A DNA stretch of 40,303 bases, from positions 1 through 40,303 of the forward strand of contig PMWW01000095.1 of the NCBI GenBank assembly GCA_003165795.1. Direction: 5' to 3'. The translations under genes were made by a program, and so were the position numbers. This stretch comes from Acidobacteriaceae bacterium (lineage in GTDB: Bacteria > Acidobacteriota > Terriglobia > Terriglobales > Acidobacteriaceae). The stretch's first letter is position 1. Each line of letters starts with the position of its first letter. Under the pieces are notes generated by a model. It was not told the DNA's origin and made no database searches. It saw nothing but the letters and a program-made list of their open reading frames with translations. This document shows positions 1 to 9,420 of the stretch, piece after piece.

Positions 1-829
1 TAGGCGCTGATTTTTCGCCTCGCTATCGCTCGGTAGTGAAGTTTGACCAATACTGGCTGCCTCCGAATAGGCAAATAGAGACTCCAGTTACAGCAATCCA
101 AAAGACTTCTGTCATGCTGACATCGTCCTTATTTGTTTCAGGGAAACTCTGATTAAGTCTGATGTTTCGAAGGGAACAGCCTTCAGGCTGTCCGTAAGTA
201 CTTGCTATGAAACAGAAGCTTTAGCCCCGAACGCACTGCGATGGACTTGATCGAGCGGCATTAGTTCGGCTTGCAGCGAGTGTAGCTCAAGCTCGGGACG
301 CCTGGGTGCGTTTCGCCGAGACTACAGTTGCCACCCAGTCACATTATTAAACCGGGCCCCGCGACTTCTAAAGTATTTGCTGCATGAGGTTGCATCCGAC
401 ATGCAATGAAAACTTTCGGATATCGTTGACATCGGACGAAGGCTGCCGAAGGATAGAGTAGGTGGTGGTGGCGCGGCAGGCTGCGTCTGTTCTTGCAACC
501 TTGTTGCACCTTGCTTCAAGGATGTCAGCATGCTCACTCGACTGTCTGCTGAAAGAGCTGGTCATATGGGGGTAAGGATCGTCCCGAAGGCAATTCCCCA
601 CTGGCATCACGCTAGATGCCCCAGCGGCAACAAACGGCCATTCTAAGCAAGTGCAGCAGGGAAGGCGAAAGAGCCACGCAGTGTCGCCCATACATTTAGA
701 TGCGACACATTGGCATCTGTGATACGTGAGCGGTAAGGATTGGTGAAGTGAGTGGTGCGGAGGTTCAATTCGTGAAGGAGCGCGTGGACCGAAGCCGAAA
801 ACCCGAGGGGCTTACGACCAGCACCGTCC
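1..829. other. Left-edge region without a confident gene
   Basis: I see no convincing gene here. One frame is open from the left edge to a stop at 150-152 (about 49 codons). It could be the tail of a gene that starts outside the window, but it carries no motif I recognise and could be chance. A small hairpin at 177-190 (stem CAGCC/GGCTG, loop TTCA) belongs to the palindromic repeat family found elsewhere in the window. The rest is presumably upstream DNA of the TonB-dependent receptor, but no clear promoter stands out. Confidence 0.4.
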
Positions 830-3800
830 ATGGTAATGAGCCATTGGGTTCAAAAGGAGAAGAGCAGCGTGGTTGGTACTCGGCAAAACTGGGGCTTACA
901 TTTTATACGCACGATCTTAAGGTCTCTCGGGCATATTGTGTTAATTCGTTATCTTATGTTCCCAATGCTCTTGGCTGTCGCTTCATGGGCTGGGGTTGGA
1001 GGGAGGGTCTCGGGTACAGTTAAGGATGCAAGCAATGCTGTCGTTCCGAACGCAACAGTAGAGGCGACCAATGTCGGGACTAGATTCCAGCATCGGGTCA
1101 TAACAAACAACCAGGGGTTCTACTCTTTTCCCGACCTCCCCATCGGGCTTTATGACATCGCGATCGAAAAGACAGGGTTCACGCTCTACCAGCGGACTGG
1201 AATTGTCATTGACGCCAACAGCGCGCTGGTGGTGGACGCCGTGCTTAAAGTTGGCGAAGCCACGCAAGCGGTCACGGTTCGCGACAGTGTGGTCAACGCG
1301 GAAGCTTCCGAGACGCAGATGGGCGAGGTCATCAGCGGTGCGAAGATGGTAGCTGTGCCTCTGAATGGCCGTAGCTATACCGATCTGCTTGCCCTCCAGC
1401 CAGGTGTCGTTCCGGTGACCTCACTCAGCTCTAACACGGAGCAGGACGTCGGCGTCAGCGCGCTTTCGCCCTCCGGCGACCTGAACCCGGGAACGATTTC
1501 GATCAGCGGTCAGCGGGAGTTCTCGAACGGTTTTATCGTGAACGGTAGTGACACCGAAGAAGCTGTGAACTCTGGAACGGCGATCATTCCGAACCTCGAC
1601 TCCATTGCCGAGTTCCGCATCGTCACCAGCAATGCGGATGCGGAATACGGAGGACATACCGGAGGACAGATCAACGTCATTACGAAATCGGGCAGCAACG
1701 AATTTCATGGAGACGTCTTCGAGTTCTTGCGCAATACGGACCTCGACGCGCGCAACTACTTCTCTCCGACGCGCGGAGCGTTTGACCAGAACCAGTTTGG
1801 CGGGACGTTTGGCGGCCCCATCCGAAAGGACAAGATATTCTTCTTCGCCGATTACCAAGGGACTCGATTGACGCAGGGAGTAGACACGGGCCAGATCCCG
1901 GTTCCCTCTAACCAGGATAGGTCTGGCAATCTGCTCGATCTGGCAAGTTCGCTGACCGGCACGGTCAGCGGCCAATCCTGGGCAAATCAACTCTCGAAGG
2001 AACTAGGGTATTCCGTTTCTCCCGGTGAAGCCTACTACGCATCGGCATGTTCAAATTCCTCGCAGTGTGTTTTTCCCAATGCCGTGATACCAATGTCGGC
2101 GTGGTCCGCGCCGGCAAAGAATCTATTGCGATACATTCCACAGCCAAACGTGGGTGCTAATACCTTCGCGACCTCGGCCTACAACCAAACTTTGAGAGAC
2201 GACAAAGGAGCGTACCGGCTCGACTACAACAGCCATTGGGGTCTGCTCTCTGCCTACTATTTTCTGGACGACTACACCCTAAACAATCCCTACCCGGTGG
2301 CCCAGAGCGGAGCCAATGTTCCGGGCTTCAACGCGCTCTATTTGGGACGGGCACAGTTGCTCGGCCTGAGCGATACAAAGACCCTTGGGACAACCGCAGT
2401 TAACGAATTCCACTTCAGCTACATGCGCGACGACAATGATCTGGGCAAGCCCGTGGGCGGCCTCGGCGTCAGCTTGGCGTCGCAGGGATTTGTGATCGGT
2501 GCTGGCACAGCGGGCATCGTGCCGCTTAACCCGCAAGGCGAAGGGGTGGAGAACATTATCTTCAATGCTTTTTCCATTGGGACCAATGCTAACCAGCTAA
2601 AGCAGGTCAATAACACTTTCCAATGGATCGATAATTTTTCGAAAGTGGTGGGTCGCCACACCATGAAATTCGGGGTGGAATTTCACTACGACCAGGTCAA
2701 TACTAACCCAATCGCGCAATCTAACGGCAGCTTCCTATTCACTGGGAGCGAGACAGGATCTGATTTTGCCGATTTCCTGCTGGGAGTTCCCAGCCAATAC
2801 AATCAGAGTCAGCTTCAACCATTTTACGGCCGCAATAAATACTGGGGACTCTATGCACAAGATAGCTGGCGAGTGCGTTCCAACCTGACGTTGAACTATG
2901 GCTTGCGCTGGGACCGCATCGAGCCTTGGTATGAAAAAGACAACGGTATCTCCACATTTGAACCGGGCAAGACGACGGTTGTCTTTCCCGGTGCTCCAGC
3001 CGGCATACTTTTTCCCACAGATCCTGGCGTGCCCCGCACGCTAGCACCTCCCGGGAACCTTGACTTCGCGCCTCGAGTTGGTTTGGCCTACTCACCGGAA
3101 GCTAGGGACGGCACGCTTCTAGGCAAAATCCTGGGCAGCCCCGGCCAGACCAGCCTACGAGCGGGTTTCGGTATCTACTACGAGGCGATCGAGGCGCTGA
3201 CGATTGGGATACTGGCGGGGAACGCGCCGTTCGGAACCACCTATTCCAGTCCGGCTCCGCCGCTATTCGCTACTCCTTTCATTACGGCATCAACCGGACA
3301 GTATCTGGGCCAGCCGTTTCCTGCGGCACTGGCGACAGGAAAGGCATCCAGTAGCAATCCGAACCCGGACATCAATTGGTCGCCGTACGAGCCAATCAGC
3401 GGCATTCCCGGATATGCCGCAACGAACCGCATCCCGTACGTCGAGGAATACATGCTGTCGCTGCAGCGGCAACTCGGAGCGAATACGGTCCTTAGTTTAA
3501 GCTACGTGGGCAATCAAGGGCACCGGCTCCTGGTGATGATAGAGGCCAACCCTGGCAATCCCGCGCTGTGTTTGAGTCTGAGCCAACCCAGCCAAGTGGC
3601 GCCGGCATCCCCAACCTGCGGCCCCTTTGGAGAAAGCAACGTATTCACGACCGCTGCGGGCCAGGTGATCAACGGAACCCGTGGTCCTTTGGGGCCTAGT
3701 TTTGGCAGCGACACCTATCAGGCGACGATCGGAAAATCGAATTACAACTCGCTCCAAATCAGCGTGCGCCACACCAGCAGACGACTGGACGTATCCGCCG

Positions 3801-4453
3801 GATACACCTATGGCAAGTCGATGGACGACTCCTCCAACTTGGGAGAAGAGGTCAATCCAATCAATCCGTCGCTTAGCTATGGGTTATCTTCTTTTGACAT
3901 TAGGCACAATTTCGTCGTGAGCTATAACTATCGAATTCCATTCGAGGGCCTTTTCCATGCCTCGAACCGCTGGACACAGGGTTGGGAATTTTCCGGTATC
4001 ACTCATTTGAGTACTGGTCTCCCGGTGACCCTCGTCAGCTATGGCGATAATTCCCTGCTGGGGGCCGAACCAAACGGCATCAATAATTATGGTGTAGACG
4101 AGCCAGACTACACGGGAGGGTCTCTTAACCTGAATCATAACCCTCGCAACGGACTACCCTATTTCAATATTGACCAATTCAGCCAGAATGCATTAGGCAC
4201 ACCGGGAAATGTTCCACGGCGATTCTTCTCTGGACCCGGCTTGGATAATTACGATATGGCGCTTCTTAAGAATGTCCGCCTGACCGAATCGAAATCCCTC
4301 CAATTCCGGCTTGAAGGGTTCAACGTGTTCAATCACGCTCAGTTCTTTGGACCGCAAACGGTTGACGGCAATATCAGCAGCTCCACCTTTGGGCAGGTCG
4401 TCAATGCCGATCCGCCCCGCCTGGTGCAGCTAGGTGCGAAATTCCTCTTCTAG
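830..4453 (+). CDS. TonB-dependent receptor, Oar-like, with N-terminal carboxypeptidase regulatory-like domain
   Basis: This is an outer-membrane beta-barrel protein of the large Oar-like family that is expanded in Acidobacteriota. Such proteins are thought to import large substrates, often glycans or peptides, using TonB energy; the substrate here is unknown. A hydrophobic signal segment lies around residues 36-57. It is followed by a CarboxypepD_reg/Cna-B-like domain (about 57-140, starting GRVSGTVKDA), then a plug region with the family motif LNGRSY, then a long barrel. The protein ends in LGAKFLF, with the terminal aromatic residue expected for BAM-dependent insertion. The family phrase FNVFNHAQF lies near the end. 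Length (1207 aa) is normal. The start is uncertain: the ATG at 830 has no good ribosome-binding site and gives a long N-region. GTG 938 or ATG 956 would give a more normal signal peptide. The gene stands alone, with a transposase remnant downstream. Confidence 0.9.
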   Translation: MVMSHWVQKEKSSVVGTRQNWGLHFIRTILRSLGHIVLIRYLMFPMLLAVASWAGVGGRVSGTVKDASNAVVPNATVEATNVGTRFQHRVITNNQGFYSFPDLPIGLYDIAIEKTGFTLYQRTGIVIDANSALVVDAVLKVGEATQAVTVRDSVVNAEASETQMGEVISGAKMVAVPLNGRSYTDLLALQPGVVPVTSLSSNTEQDVGVSALSPSGDLNPGTISISGQREFSNGFIVNGSDTEEAVNSGTAIIPNLDSIAEFRIVTSNADAEYGGHTGGQINVITKSGSNEFHGDVFEFLRNTDLDARNYFSPTRGAFDQNQFGGTFGGPIRKDKIFFFADYQGTRLTQGVDTGQIPVPSNQDRSGNLLDLASSLTGTVSGQSWANQLSKELGYSVSPGEAYYASACSNSSQCVFPNAVIPMSAWSAPAKNLLRYIPQPNVGANTFATSAYNQTLRDDKGAYRLDYNSHWGLLSAYYFLDDYTLNNPYPVAQSGANVPGFNALYLGRAQLLGLSDTKTLGTTAVNEFHFSYMRDDNDLGKPVGGLGVSLASQGFVIGAGTAGIVPLNPQGEGVENIIFNAFSIGTNANQLKQVNNTFQWIDNFSKVVGRHTMKFGVEFHYDQVNTNPIAQSNGSFLFTGSETGSDFADFLLGVPSQYNQSQLQPFYGRNKYWGLYAQDSWRVRSNLTLNYGLRWDRIEPWYEKDNGISTFEPGKTTVVFPGAPAGILFPTDPGVPRTLAPPGNLDFAPRVGLAYSPEARDGTLLGKILGSPGQTSLRAGFGIYYEAIEALTIGILAGNAPFGTTYSSPAPPLFATPFITASTGQYLGQPFPAALATGKASSSNPNPDINWSPYEPISGIPGYAATNRIPYVEEYMLSLQRQLGANTVLSLSYVGNQGHRLLVMIEANPGNPALCLSLSQPSQVAPASPTCGPFGESNVFTTAAGQVINGTRGPLGPSFGSDTYQATIGKSNYNSLQISVRHTSRRLDVSAGYTYGKSMDDSSNLGEEVNPINPSLSYGLSSFDIRHNFVVSYNYRIPFEGLFHASNRWTQGWEFSGITHLSTGLPVTLVSYGDNSLLGAEPNGINNYGVDEPDYTGGSLNLNHNPRNGLPYFNIDQFSQNALGTPGNVPRRFFSGPGLDNYDMALLKNVRLTESKSLQFRLEGFNVFNHAQFFGPQTVDGNISSSTFGQVVNADPPRLVQLGAKFLF

Positions 4454-4532
4454 AGTGCTGTCCCATAAGAAAGTGGCCTTAGTATTGCAAGGGAAAATAG
4501 GCGTCTCTGATGCTCCGATGACGGCAGCCAGT

Positions 4533-4675
4533 TCATCCCCCGGACCGTGGGCCAAACTGCTCCACCCAGCCGTAAACTTGCTCGCGATTCTCGCCTTCGA
4601 ACCGGATCTCTTCGCTGGCTTTTAGGAAGGCTTCGATCTGGTCCCGGCTTAGCTTCTCTGATGCACGCTTTTGTC
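4533..4675 (-). pseudogene. Transposase remnant (N-terminal fragment)
   Basis: Read on the minus strand, about 45 codons resemble the N-terminus of integrase-type (DDE) transposases: SRDQIEAFLKASEEIRF followed by EGENREQVYGWVEQ. A stop codon (reverse complement of 4533-4535) ends the frame and another precedes it near 4672. Only the N-terminal part is present and the catalytic domain is gone. The rest of the 427-bp gap between the receptor and accB (4454-4880) shows nothing else I can name. The family match is from memory of similar proteins, so moderate confidence only. Confidence 0.5.
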
Positions 4676-4880
4676 AATCCTCAGCATCTCACCCGCTCCA
4701 GGCCCATCTGGTATTGGAAAATAGACTAGAGCTTTCCAAATTCCGGCACAACGTTCATAATGACTGATTGCTTGCGCGCAAGGTCTGCCTCAGGGGTTCA
4801 GTGAAGAGGCGCTCTTAGACCGTCCGCATTCGGGCAGCTATTTAGAGATCTGACCAGTTAACGGTTTTACGGCACATCCG

Positions 4881-5399
4881 ATGAATCAGAAGGAAATCAA
4901 AGAACTCATCGAGCTTTTGGTCGAGAAGGACATTACTGAGTTCGAGCTCGAGCGCGGCGACATGAAGGTGCACGTGAAGCGGGGTAGCACGGCAGCGCCC
5001 GTGGTACCCCTGGCGCCGGCAGTGGCTGGGGTGCAGCCATTCCCTGTGGCAACCGCGACCCCGACTCCTCCAAGCTCAGCAACCCCGCAAGCCGGCCCGG
5101 GAAGGACGTCCGCGCCGCCGGCACCGAGTCCCGAGAGTGAGGCGGCCTCGGACGCAGATCTGTTCATCGTGAAATCGCCGATCGTGGGCACCTACTACGA
5201 AGCTGCTTCGCCCGGCACTCCGCCCTTCGTCAAGGTCGGCGACGCAGTGAAGGAGGGGCAGGTGCTCGGCATCATCGAGGCCATGAAGCTGATGAACGAG
5301 ATCGAAGCGGAGGTGTCCGGCGTGATCGCCAGGATGTTTGTCCCCAACGGAAGCCCAGTTGAGTACGGAATGCCGCTATTTGGCATTCGCCGACAATAG
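4881..5399 (+). CDS. accB: Biotin carboxyl carrier protein of acetyl-CoA carboxylase (AccB)
   Basis: Carries the biotin that shuttles carboxyl groups between biotin carboxylase and carboxyltransferase in the first step of fatty-acid synthesis. The N-terminal segment (1-35, [13 protein letters not shown]...) is typical of bacterial BCCP. A Pro/Ala-rich flexible linker covers about 36-90. The biotinyl domain occupies about 95-172 with the EAMKLMNE motif, where Lys136 is the biotin attachment site. Length (172 aa) is normal. The start at ATG 4881 matches the conserved N-terminus, although no strong ribosome-binding site precedes it. accC follows after 37 bp, the standard accB-accC pair, so the two are surely co-transcribed. 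The carboxyltransferase genes accA and accD are not in the window. Confidence 0.97.
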   Translation: MNQKEIKELIELLVEKDITEFELERGDMKVHVKRGSTAAPVVPLAPAVAGVQPFPVATATPTPPSSATPQAGPGRTSAPPAPSPESEAASDADLFIVKSPIVGTYYEAASPGTPPFVKVGDAVKEGQVLGIIEAMKLMNEIEAEVSGVIARMFVPNGSPVEYGMPLFGIRRQ

Positions 5400-5436
5400 C
5401 CCGTGCCCCGATCTGGCCGCCGCAAGTCTATATTCC

Positions 5437-6798
5437 ATGTTTAAGAAAATCTTAGTTGCGAACCGTGGGGAGATTGCCCTGCGGGTGATTTGCGCCTGCA
5501 AGGAGCTTGGCATTAAGGCGGTCGCCATCTACAGCGAAGCTGACCGCAACTCGCTGCATGTTCGCTTCGCCGATGAAGCTATCTGCATTGGTCCGCCGCG
5601 CTTGAACGAAAGCTACCTCAATATCCCTGCTGTCATCAGCGCCGCCGAAATTGCCAACGTCGATGCCATCCACCCTGGCTATGGTCTGCTAAGCGAGAAC
5701 GCCAACTTTGCGGAAGTCTGCCAGGCCTGCGGCATCAAGTTCATCGGGCCGCCGCCCGAGGTCACACGGCTCATGGGTGAAAAAGAAAAGGCCCGCGCCA
5801 CCATGAAGAAACAAGGCGTGCCGATTCTGCCCGGCTCCGACGGAATTATCAGCTCAGCGGATGAGGCGCTGGAGTGGGCGCGGAGCGTCGGCTTTCCGGT
5901 AATTGTGAAGGCGTCGGCCGGTGGCGGTGGACGCGGCATGCGCGTCATCCGCAGCGATGAAGAGTTGCCGAACCTGTTTCACGCAGCACAGTCGGAGGCG
6001 GCGGCGGCGTTCGGCAACGGCGATCTCTACATGGAGAAGTTCATCGAGCGCCCGCGGCACATCGAGTTCCAGGTGCTGGCCGACGAGCACGGCAACGTGA
6101 TGAGCCTGGGCGAGCGCGAGTGCAGCATCCAGCGCCGCCACCAGAAACTCGTGGAAGAGTCACCGTCAGTGAAAGTGACGCCGGAGCTGCGCGAGCGTAT
6201 CGGCGGCATTCTGGTCAAGACGCTCAGCAGCATCGGCTACATGAATGCCGGCACGGTCGAGTTCCTCATGGACGAGGACGGCAGCCTGCACTTCATCGAG
6301 ATGAACACCCGCATCCAGGTTGAGCATGCGGTGACCGAGATGACCACCGACGTCGACCTGGTGAAGTCGCAGATATTGATTGCCGCAGGTGAAAAGCTGA
6401 GCAACATCATCACCGAGGCTGTCTGTTCTCGCGGACACGCCATCGAGTGCCGCATCAATGCTGAGCATCCCGAGCGCTTCACGCCGTCTGCGGGCAAGAT
6501 CACAGTGTTCAACCTCCCGGGTGGCACCGGGGTTCGGGTGGATACGGCTGCATACGCCGAAGGCGTTATTCCGCCGTACTATGATTCCTTGATCGCCAAA
6601 CTTGTGGTTCGCGGACGCGACCGTGCCGAGGCCATCTCGCGCATGTCGCGGGCGCTGGACATGTTCGTCGTCGAGGGTATTTACACCAGCATTCCGCTGC
6701 ACAAGCGCATCATGCAGGACGCCGACTTCCGCGCCGGAAATTTCGACACCAAGTTCATGGAACGCTTCCTCAGCCAGACGAAGGAGGCGGCGAAGTAG
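5437..6798 (+). CDS. accC: Biotin carboxylase subunit of acetyl-CoA carboxylase (AccC)
   Basis: ATP-dependent carboxylation of the biotin carried by AccB, using bicarbonate. The ATG at 5437 is chosen because it gives the canonical N-terminus [17 protein letters not shown]. The frame is open further upstream to 5338, but that part overlaps accB. Visible motifs are the glycine-rich ATP-grasp loop ([14 protein letters not shown]), the [12 protein letters not shown] segment, and [10 protein letters not shown] with the catalytic Arg/Glu region. The usual proline after QVEH is alanine here, a mild variation. Length (453 aa) is typical. It is the second gene of the accBC operon, and an inverted-repeat element directly downstream separates it from thiE. 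Confidence 0.97.
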   Translation: MFKKILVANRGEIALRVICACKELGIKAVAIYSEADRNSLHVRFADEAICIGPPRLNESYLNIPAVISAAEIANVDAIHPGYGLLSENANFAEVCQACGIKFIGPPPEVTRLMGEKEKARATMKKQGVPILPGSDGIISSADEALEWARSVGFPVIVKASAGGGGRGMRVIRSDEELPNLFHAAQSEAAAAFGNGDLYMEKFIERPRHIEFQVLADEHGNVMSLGERECSIQRRHQKLVEESPSVKVTPELRERIGGILVKTLSSIGYMNAGTVEFLMDEDGSLHFIEMNTRIQVEHAVTEMTTDVDLVKSQILIAAGEKLSNIITEAVCSRGHAIECRINAEHPERFTPSAGKITVFNLPGGTGVRVDTAAYAEGVIPPYYDSLIAKLVVRGRDRAEAISRMSRALDMFVVEGIYTSIPLHKRIMQDADFRAGNFDTKFMERFLSQTKEAAK

Positions 6799-6807
6799 TC
6801 GTCATTC

Positions 6808-6962
6808 TTCACCACGGAGGTACGGAAAGCACGGAAGAGTCTTTGAACCACAGAGACACCGAGATTCTTATTTCTTGTAATTCCGAGCTCTGTGCCCCTG
6901 GTCTGTGTAGTTAGAAGAAATTTTTCCTATTTTCTCCGTGTCCTCCGTGCCTCCGTGGTGAA
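6808..6962. repeat. Long imperfect inverted-repeat element in the accC-thiE gap
   Basis: The element begins with TTCACCACGGAGGTACGG and ends with the near-perfect reverse complement (CCGTGCCTCCGTGGTGAA). Inside the arms a second pair of complementary stretches appears (ACCACAGAGACACCGAG and, inverted, CTCTGTGCCCCTGGTCTGTG). The whole 155 bp can fold into one long hairpin. It contains no gene. It looks like a non-autonomous mobile or dispersed palindromic element and may also end the accBC transcript. Only one copy is in the window, so mobility cannot be judged. Confidence 0.6.
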
Positions 6963-6979
6963 ATGCTTTTTCTAGAGAT

Positions 6980-7603
6980 ATGAATCTACCCAGGCTCTAC
7001 GCTATCGTTGATGTTTCCTGCTTCGCCGCGCCCCTGCGTACCACGGCTGCTATCGTCGACTACGCCCGCGAGCTCGCCGCCGGCGGCGCAACTTTCATTC
7101 AATATCGCAACAAGGTCGGCACGACACGCGAGATGCTGGGCCATGCCCGCGAACTCCGCCTGGCGCTGGGCGACGGCGTGACTTTGATCATGAACGACCG
7201 TGCCGATATCTGCATCGCCGCCGGATTCGAAGGCGTGCATGTCGGCCAGGACGATCTTTCTCCCGAAGGCGCGCGTACGGTGATCGGCCCCAGTCGCGTC
7301 CTTGGCATCTCGACTCACAACCTCGAACAACTCAAAGAAGCGGACGCCGGTCCAGCGGATTACATCGCTTACGGACCGGTATTTCCAACCTCAGGGAAGC
7401 GAAATCCGGATCCCGTGGTTGGGCTGGAGGGTATTCGTGCCGCGCGGGCTGCCACGAAGAAGCCTCTGGTCGCCATCGGCGGCATTACCCGCGCCAACGC
7501 CCGCTCCGTGATCGATGCCGGCGCCGACTCAGTGGCCGTGATTTCCGATCTGCTCAGCTCTCCCACCAAAGTTGCTGCAGAATTCTTGCGAGTGTTGGTG
7601 TAA
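6980..7603 (+). CDS. thiE: Thiamine-phosphate synthase (ThiE)
   Basis: Joins HMP-pyrophosphate and thiazole phosphate to make thiamine monophosphate, in the cytoplasm. It is a TIM-barrel protein of 207 aa, normal for the family. Visible motifs in order: QYRNK (41-45, pyrimidine/diphosphate binding), MNDRAD (Mg2+ and phosphate contact), VHVGQDDL, GISTHN, YGPVFPTSGK (thiazole-phosphate loop), AIGGIT and SVAVIS near the end. Starts at ATG 6980 with the typical LYAIVD strand. It is a single gene. I see no TPP riboswitch in the 180 bp upstream, which is instead filled by the inverted-repeat element. Confidence 0.93.
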   Translation: MNLPRLYAIVDVSCFAAPLRTTAAIVDYARELAAGGATFIQYRNKVGTTREMLGHARELRLALGDGVTLIMNDRADICIAAGFEGVHVGQDDLSPEGARTVIGPSRVLGISTHNLEQLKEADAGPADYIAYGPVFPTSGKRNPDPVVGLEGIRAARAATKKPLVAIGGITRANARSVIDAGADSVAVISDLLSSPTKVAAEFLRVLV

Positions 7604-7684
7604 GCTGACGTGCGTTCGGCTGGTGACAACGGCGTCCAGGTTTCGTCAACGACAATACCGTCGAGTTGTGAAATGTTTTGAAGG

Positions 7685-7833
7685 GGCGCACCTTTAGGTG
7701 TGCCGCAAGTAGCGTTTTGTTTCTTGATTCCGAGAGGGCGTTACAGCCGCGAGGAAGCAGGTCCCTCACCGGCTGAAGCCGGTTCGGGATGGCAAATATT
7801 GAAAACATCCAACGGCGCACCTGAAGGTGCGCC
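7685..7833. repeat. Cluster of short palindromic (REP-like) repeats
   Basis: Three hairpins stand in 150 bp: GGCGCACCT-TT-AGGTGTGCC at 7685-7704, ACCGGCTGAAGCCGGT at 7768-7783, and GGCGCACCTGAAGGTGCGCC at 7814-7833. The outer two, with their flanking GAAGGGG/CCCCTTC, are inverted copies of each other, so the whole block is itself an inverted repeat. The open frame running through it from 7700 is most likely not translated. The elements share the CTGAAG-type core of the hairpins at 11016, 11087, 32248 and 32290. Confidence 0.75.
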
Positions 7834-7846
7834 CCTTCGAGGCTTA

Positions 7847-9403
7847 TTGGCCACTGAACTAAAGACCGTATCCCTCGCCTCCGGCGAAAGCGAATTCGTC
7901 AAAGGTCTGGGCCTGACCAGCGCCACTACGCTGGTGATGGGCTCCATGATCGGCTCGGGCATCTTCATTGTCTCGGCTGAGATCTCGCGCCTGGTCGATT
8001 CTCCGGTGCTGCTGATCGGGGCCTGGTTAGTGACTGGATTTCTGACCATTACCGGCGCGCTCGCCTACGGTGAGCTGGCTGCAATGATGCCGCATGCCGG
8101 CGGCCAGTATGTTTATCTGCGTGAATCGCTGGGCTCGCTCTGGGGATTTCTCTACGGCTGGACGCTGTTCTTGGTGGTACAGACGGGAACGATCGCCGCT
8201 GTCGGCATCGCCTTCGGCAAATTTCTGGGTATCTTCTTCCCTTCGGTCTCATCCACGCACTGGCTGATTCATATCGCCCACGTGCCTCCCATCCCCATTG
8301 GCCCCATGGTCCTGGGCAACATGGATGTCGGCTTGAACACGCAAAATCTTGCCGCCATCCTGTTGGTAATTTTTCTCTCCGCGCTGAATATCTTCGGAGT
8401 GCGCACCGGCGCAGCGGTGCAGAATGTGTTCACCGTCGCCAAGACGGCGGCGCTGCTTGGCCTTGTACTGTTGGGGGTCTTCGTTGGGCGCAACGCGCAG
8501 GCCATTGCTGCCAACTTTGGTGCCGAATTCTGGCGCAATGCAGGATGGCACGCGCTGCATCCGGTGCAGGTCGGCGTCGGCGGCCCGATTGCACTGGTTG
8601 GAACGCTGACCATTATTGCGGTCGCGCAGGTGGGATCGTTGTTCTCGTCGGACGCGTGGAACAACATTACGTTTACTGCCGCCGAAGTTCGCAATCCGCA
8701 GCGTAACTTGCCGCTGGCGCTAGCTATGGGGACGGGCGCGGTGACGCTGCTCTACGTCTTGGCGAACTTTGTGTACCTCAGTGTTCTGCCTCTCCACGGC
8801 GACGCTCACGGAGCCACTATCCTGGCCCGCGGCATTCAGCATGCTTCGGAAGATCGGGTCGCCACGGCTGTCATAGAGCAGATTTTCGGCGGTGGCGGCG
8901 CGAAGATTATGGCGGCTGCGATTCTGGTGTCCACCTTTGGCTGCAACAACGGATTGATCCTGGCCGGTGCGCGTGTCTATTACGCCATGGCGAAGGATGG
9001 GCTGTTCTTCCGCGGCGCTGCCAAGCTCCACCCCAAGTACCACACTCCGGCCCACTCGCTGATGATGCAATGCATCTGGACTTGCGCTCTGTGCATCTCG
9101 GGCAGCTACGGACAACTGCTCGACTACATCATCTTTGCAGTCCTGGTGTTTTACATCCTGACCATCTCCGGGCTGTTCGTGCTGCGGGTCAAGCGCCCCA
9201 ACGAGCCGCGTCCCTATCGCGCTATCGGATACCCCGTGCTGCCCGCAATGTATATTTTGATCGCTACGTTTATTGATGTAGTCTTGTTGCGTTACAAGCC
9301 GCAGTACACGTGGCCCGGCCTCATCATTGTTCTACTCGGAATCCCCGTGTATTTCTTGTGGTCAAAGTGCAACCCGCAAACAAGTGCGCGAGCCGAGTTG
9401 TAG
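7847..9403 (+). CDS. APC-superfamily amino acid permease
   Basis: Inner-membrane secondary transporter for amino acids or related amines; substrate not predictable. About 12 hydrophobic segments are visible. The first contains the family motif MGSMIGSGIFIVS in the unwound part of TM1, and TM2-3 follow with GALAYGELAAMMPHAGGQYVYL. The open frame extends upstream to ATG 7700, but those 49 codons are palindromic repeat DNA. I therefore prefer TTG 7847, which has a weak GAGG just upstream and begins MATELKTVSL, giving 518 aa. An annotator using the first ATG would report 567 aa. It is followed 17 bp later by a second APC permease on the same strand, so they are probably one transcript. The two are different subfamilies, not a recent duplication. 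Confidence 0.88.
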   Translation: MATELKTVSLASGESEFVKGLGLTSATTLVMGSMIGSGIFIVSAEISRLVDSPVLLIGAWLVTGFLTITGALAYGELAAMMPHAGGQYVYLRESLGSLWGFLYGWTLFLVVQTGTIAAVGIAFGKFLGIFFPSVSSTHWLIHIAHVPPIPIGPMVLGNMDVGLNTQNLAAILLVIFLSALNIFGVRTGAAVQNVFTVAKTAALLGLVLLGVFVGRNAQAIAANFGAEFWRNAGWHALHPVQVGVGGPIALVGTLTIIAVAQVGSLFSSDAWNNITFTAAEVRNPQRNLPLALAMGTGAVTLLYVLANFVYLSVLPLHGDAHGATILARGIQHASEDRVATAVIEQIFGGGGAKIMAAAILVSTFGCNNGLILAGARVYYAMAKDGLFFRGAAKLHPKYHTPAHSLMMQCIWTCALCISGSYGQLLDYIIFAVLVFYILTISGLFVLRVKRPNEPRPYRAIGYPVLPAMYILIATFIDVVLLRYKPQYTWPGLIIVLLGIPVYFLWSKCNPQTSARAEL

Positions 9404-9420
9404 AGAAGAGGCGAATCTTA

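Noticed and set aside
6166-6702. Long minus-strand open frame opposite accC, and similar long shadows opposite nnr, rsmH, ftsI and murE.
   Set aside because: High-GC codon use gives long antisense frames; no family motifs, and the sense genes are certain.
6799-6979. Possible TPP riboswitch upstream of thiE.
   Set aside because: No CTGAGA-type core or thi-box arrangement; the stretch is an inverted-repeat element.
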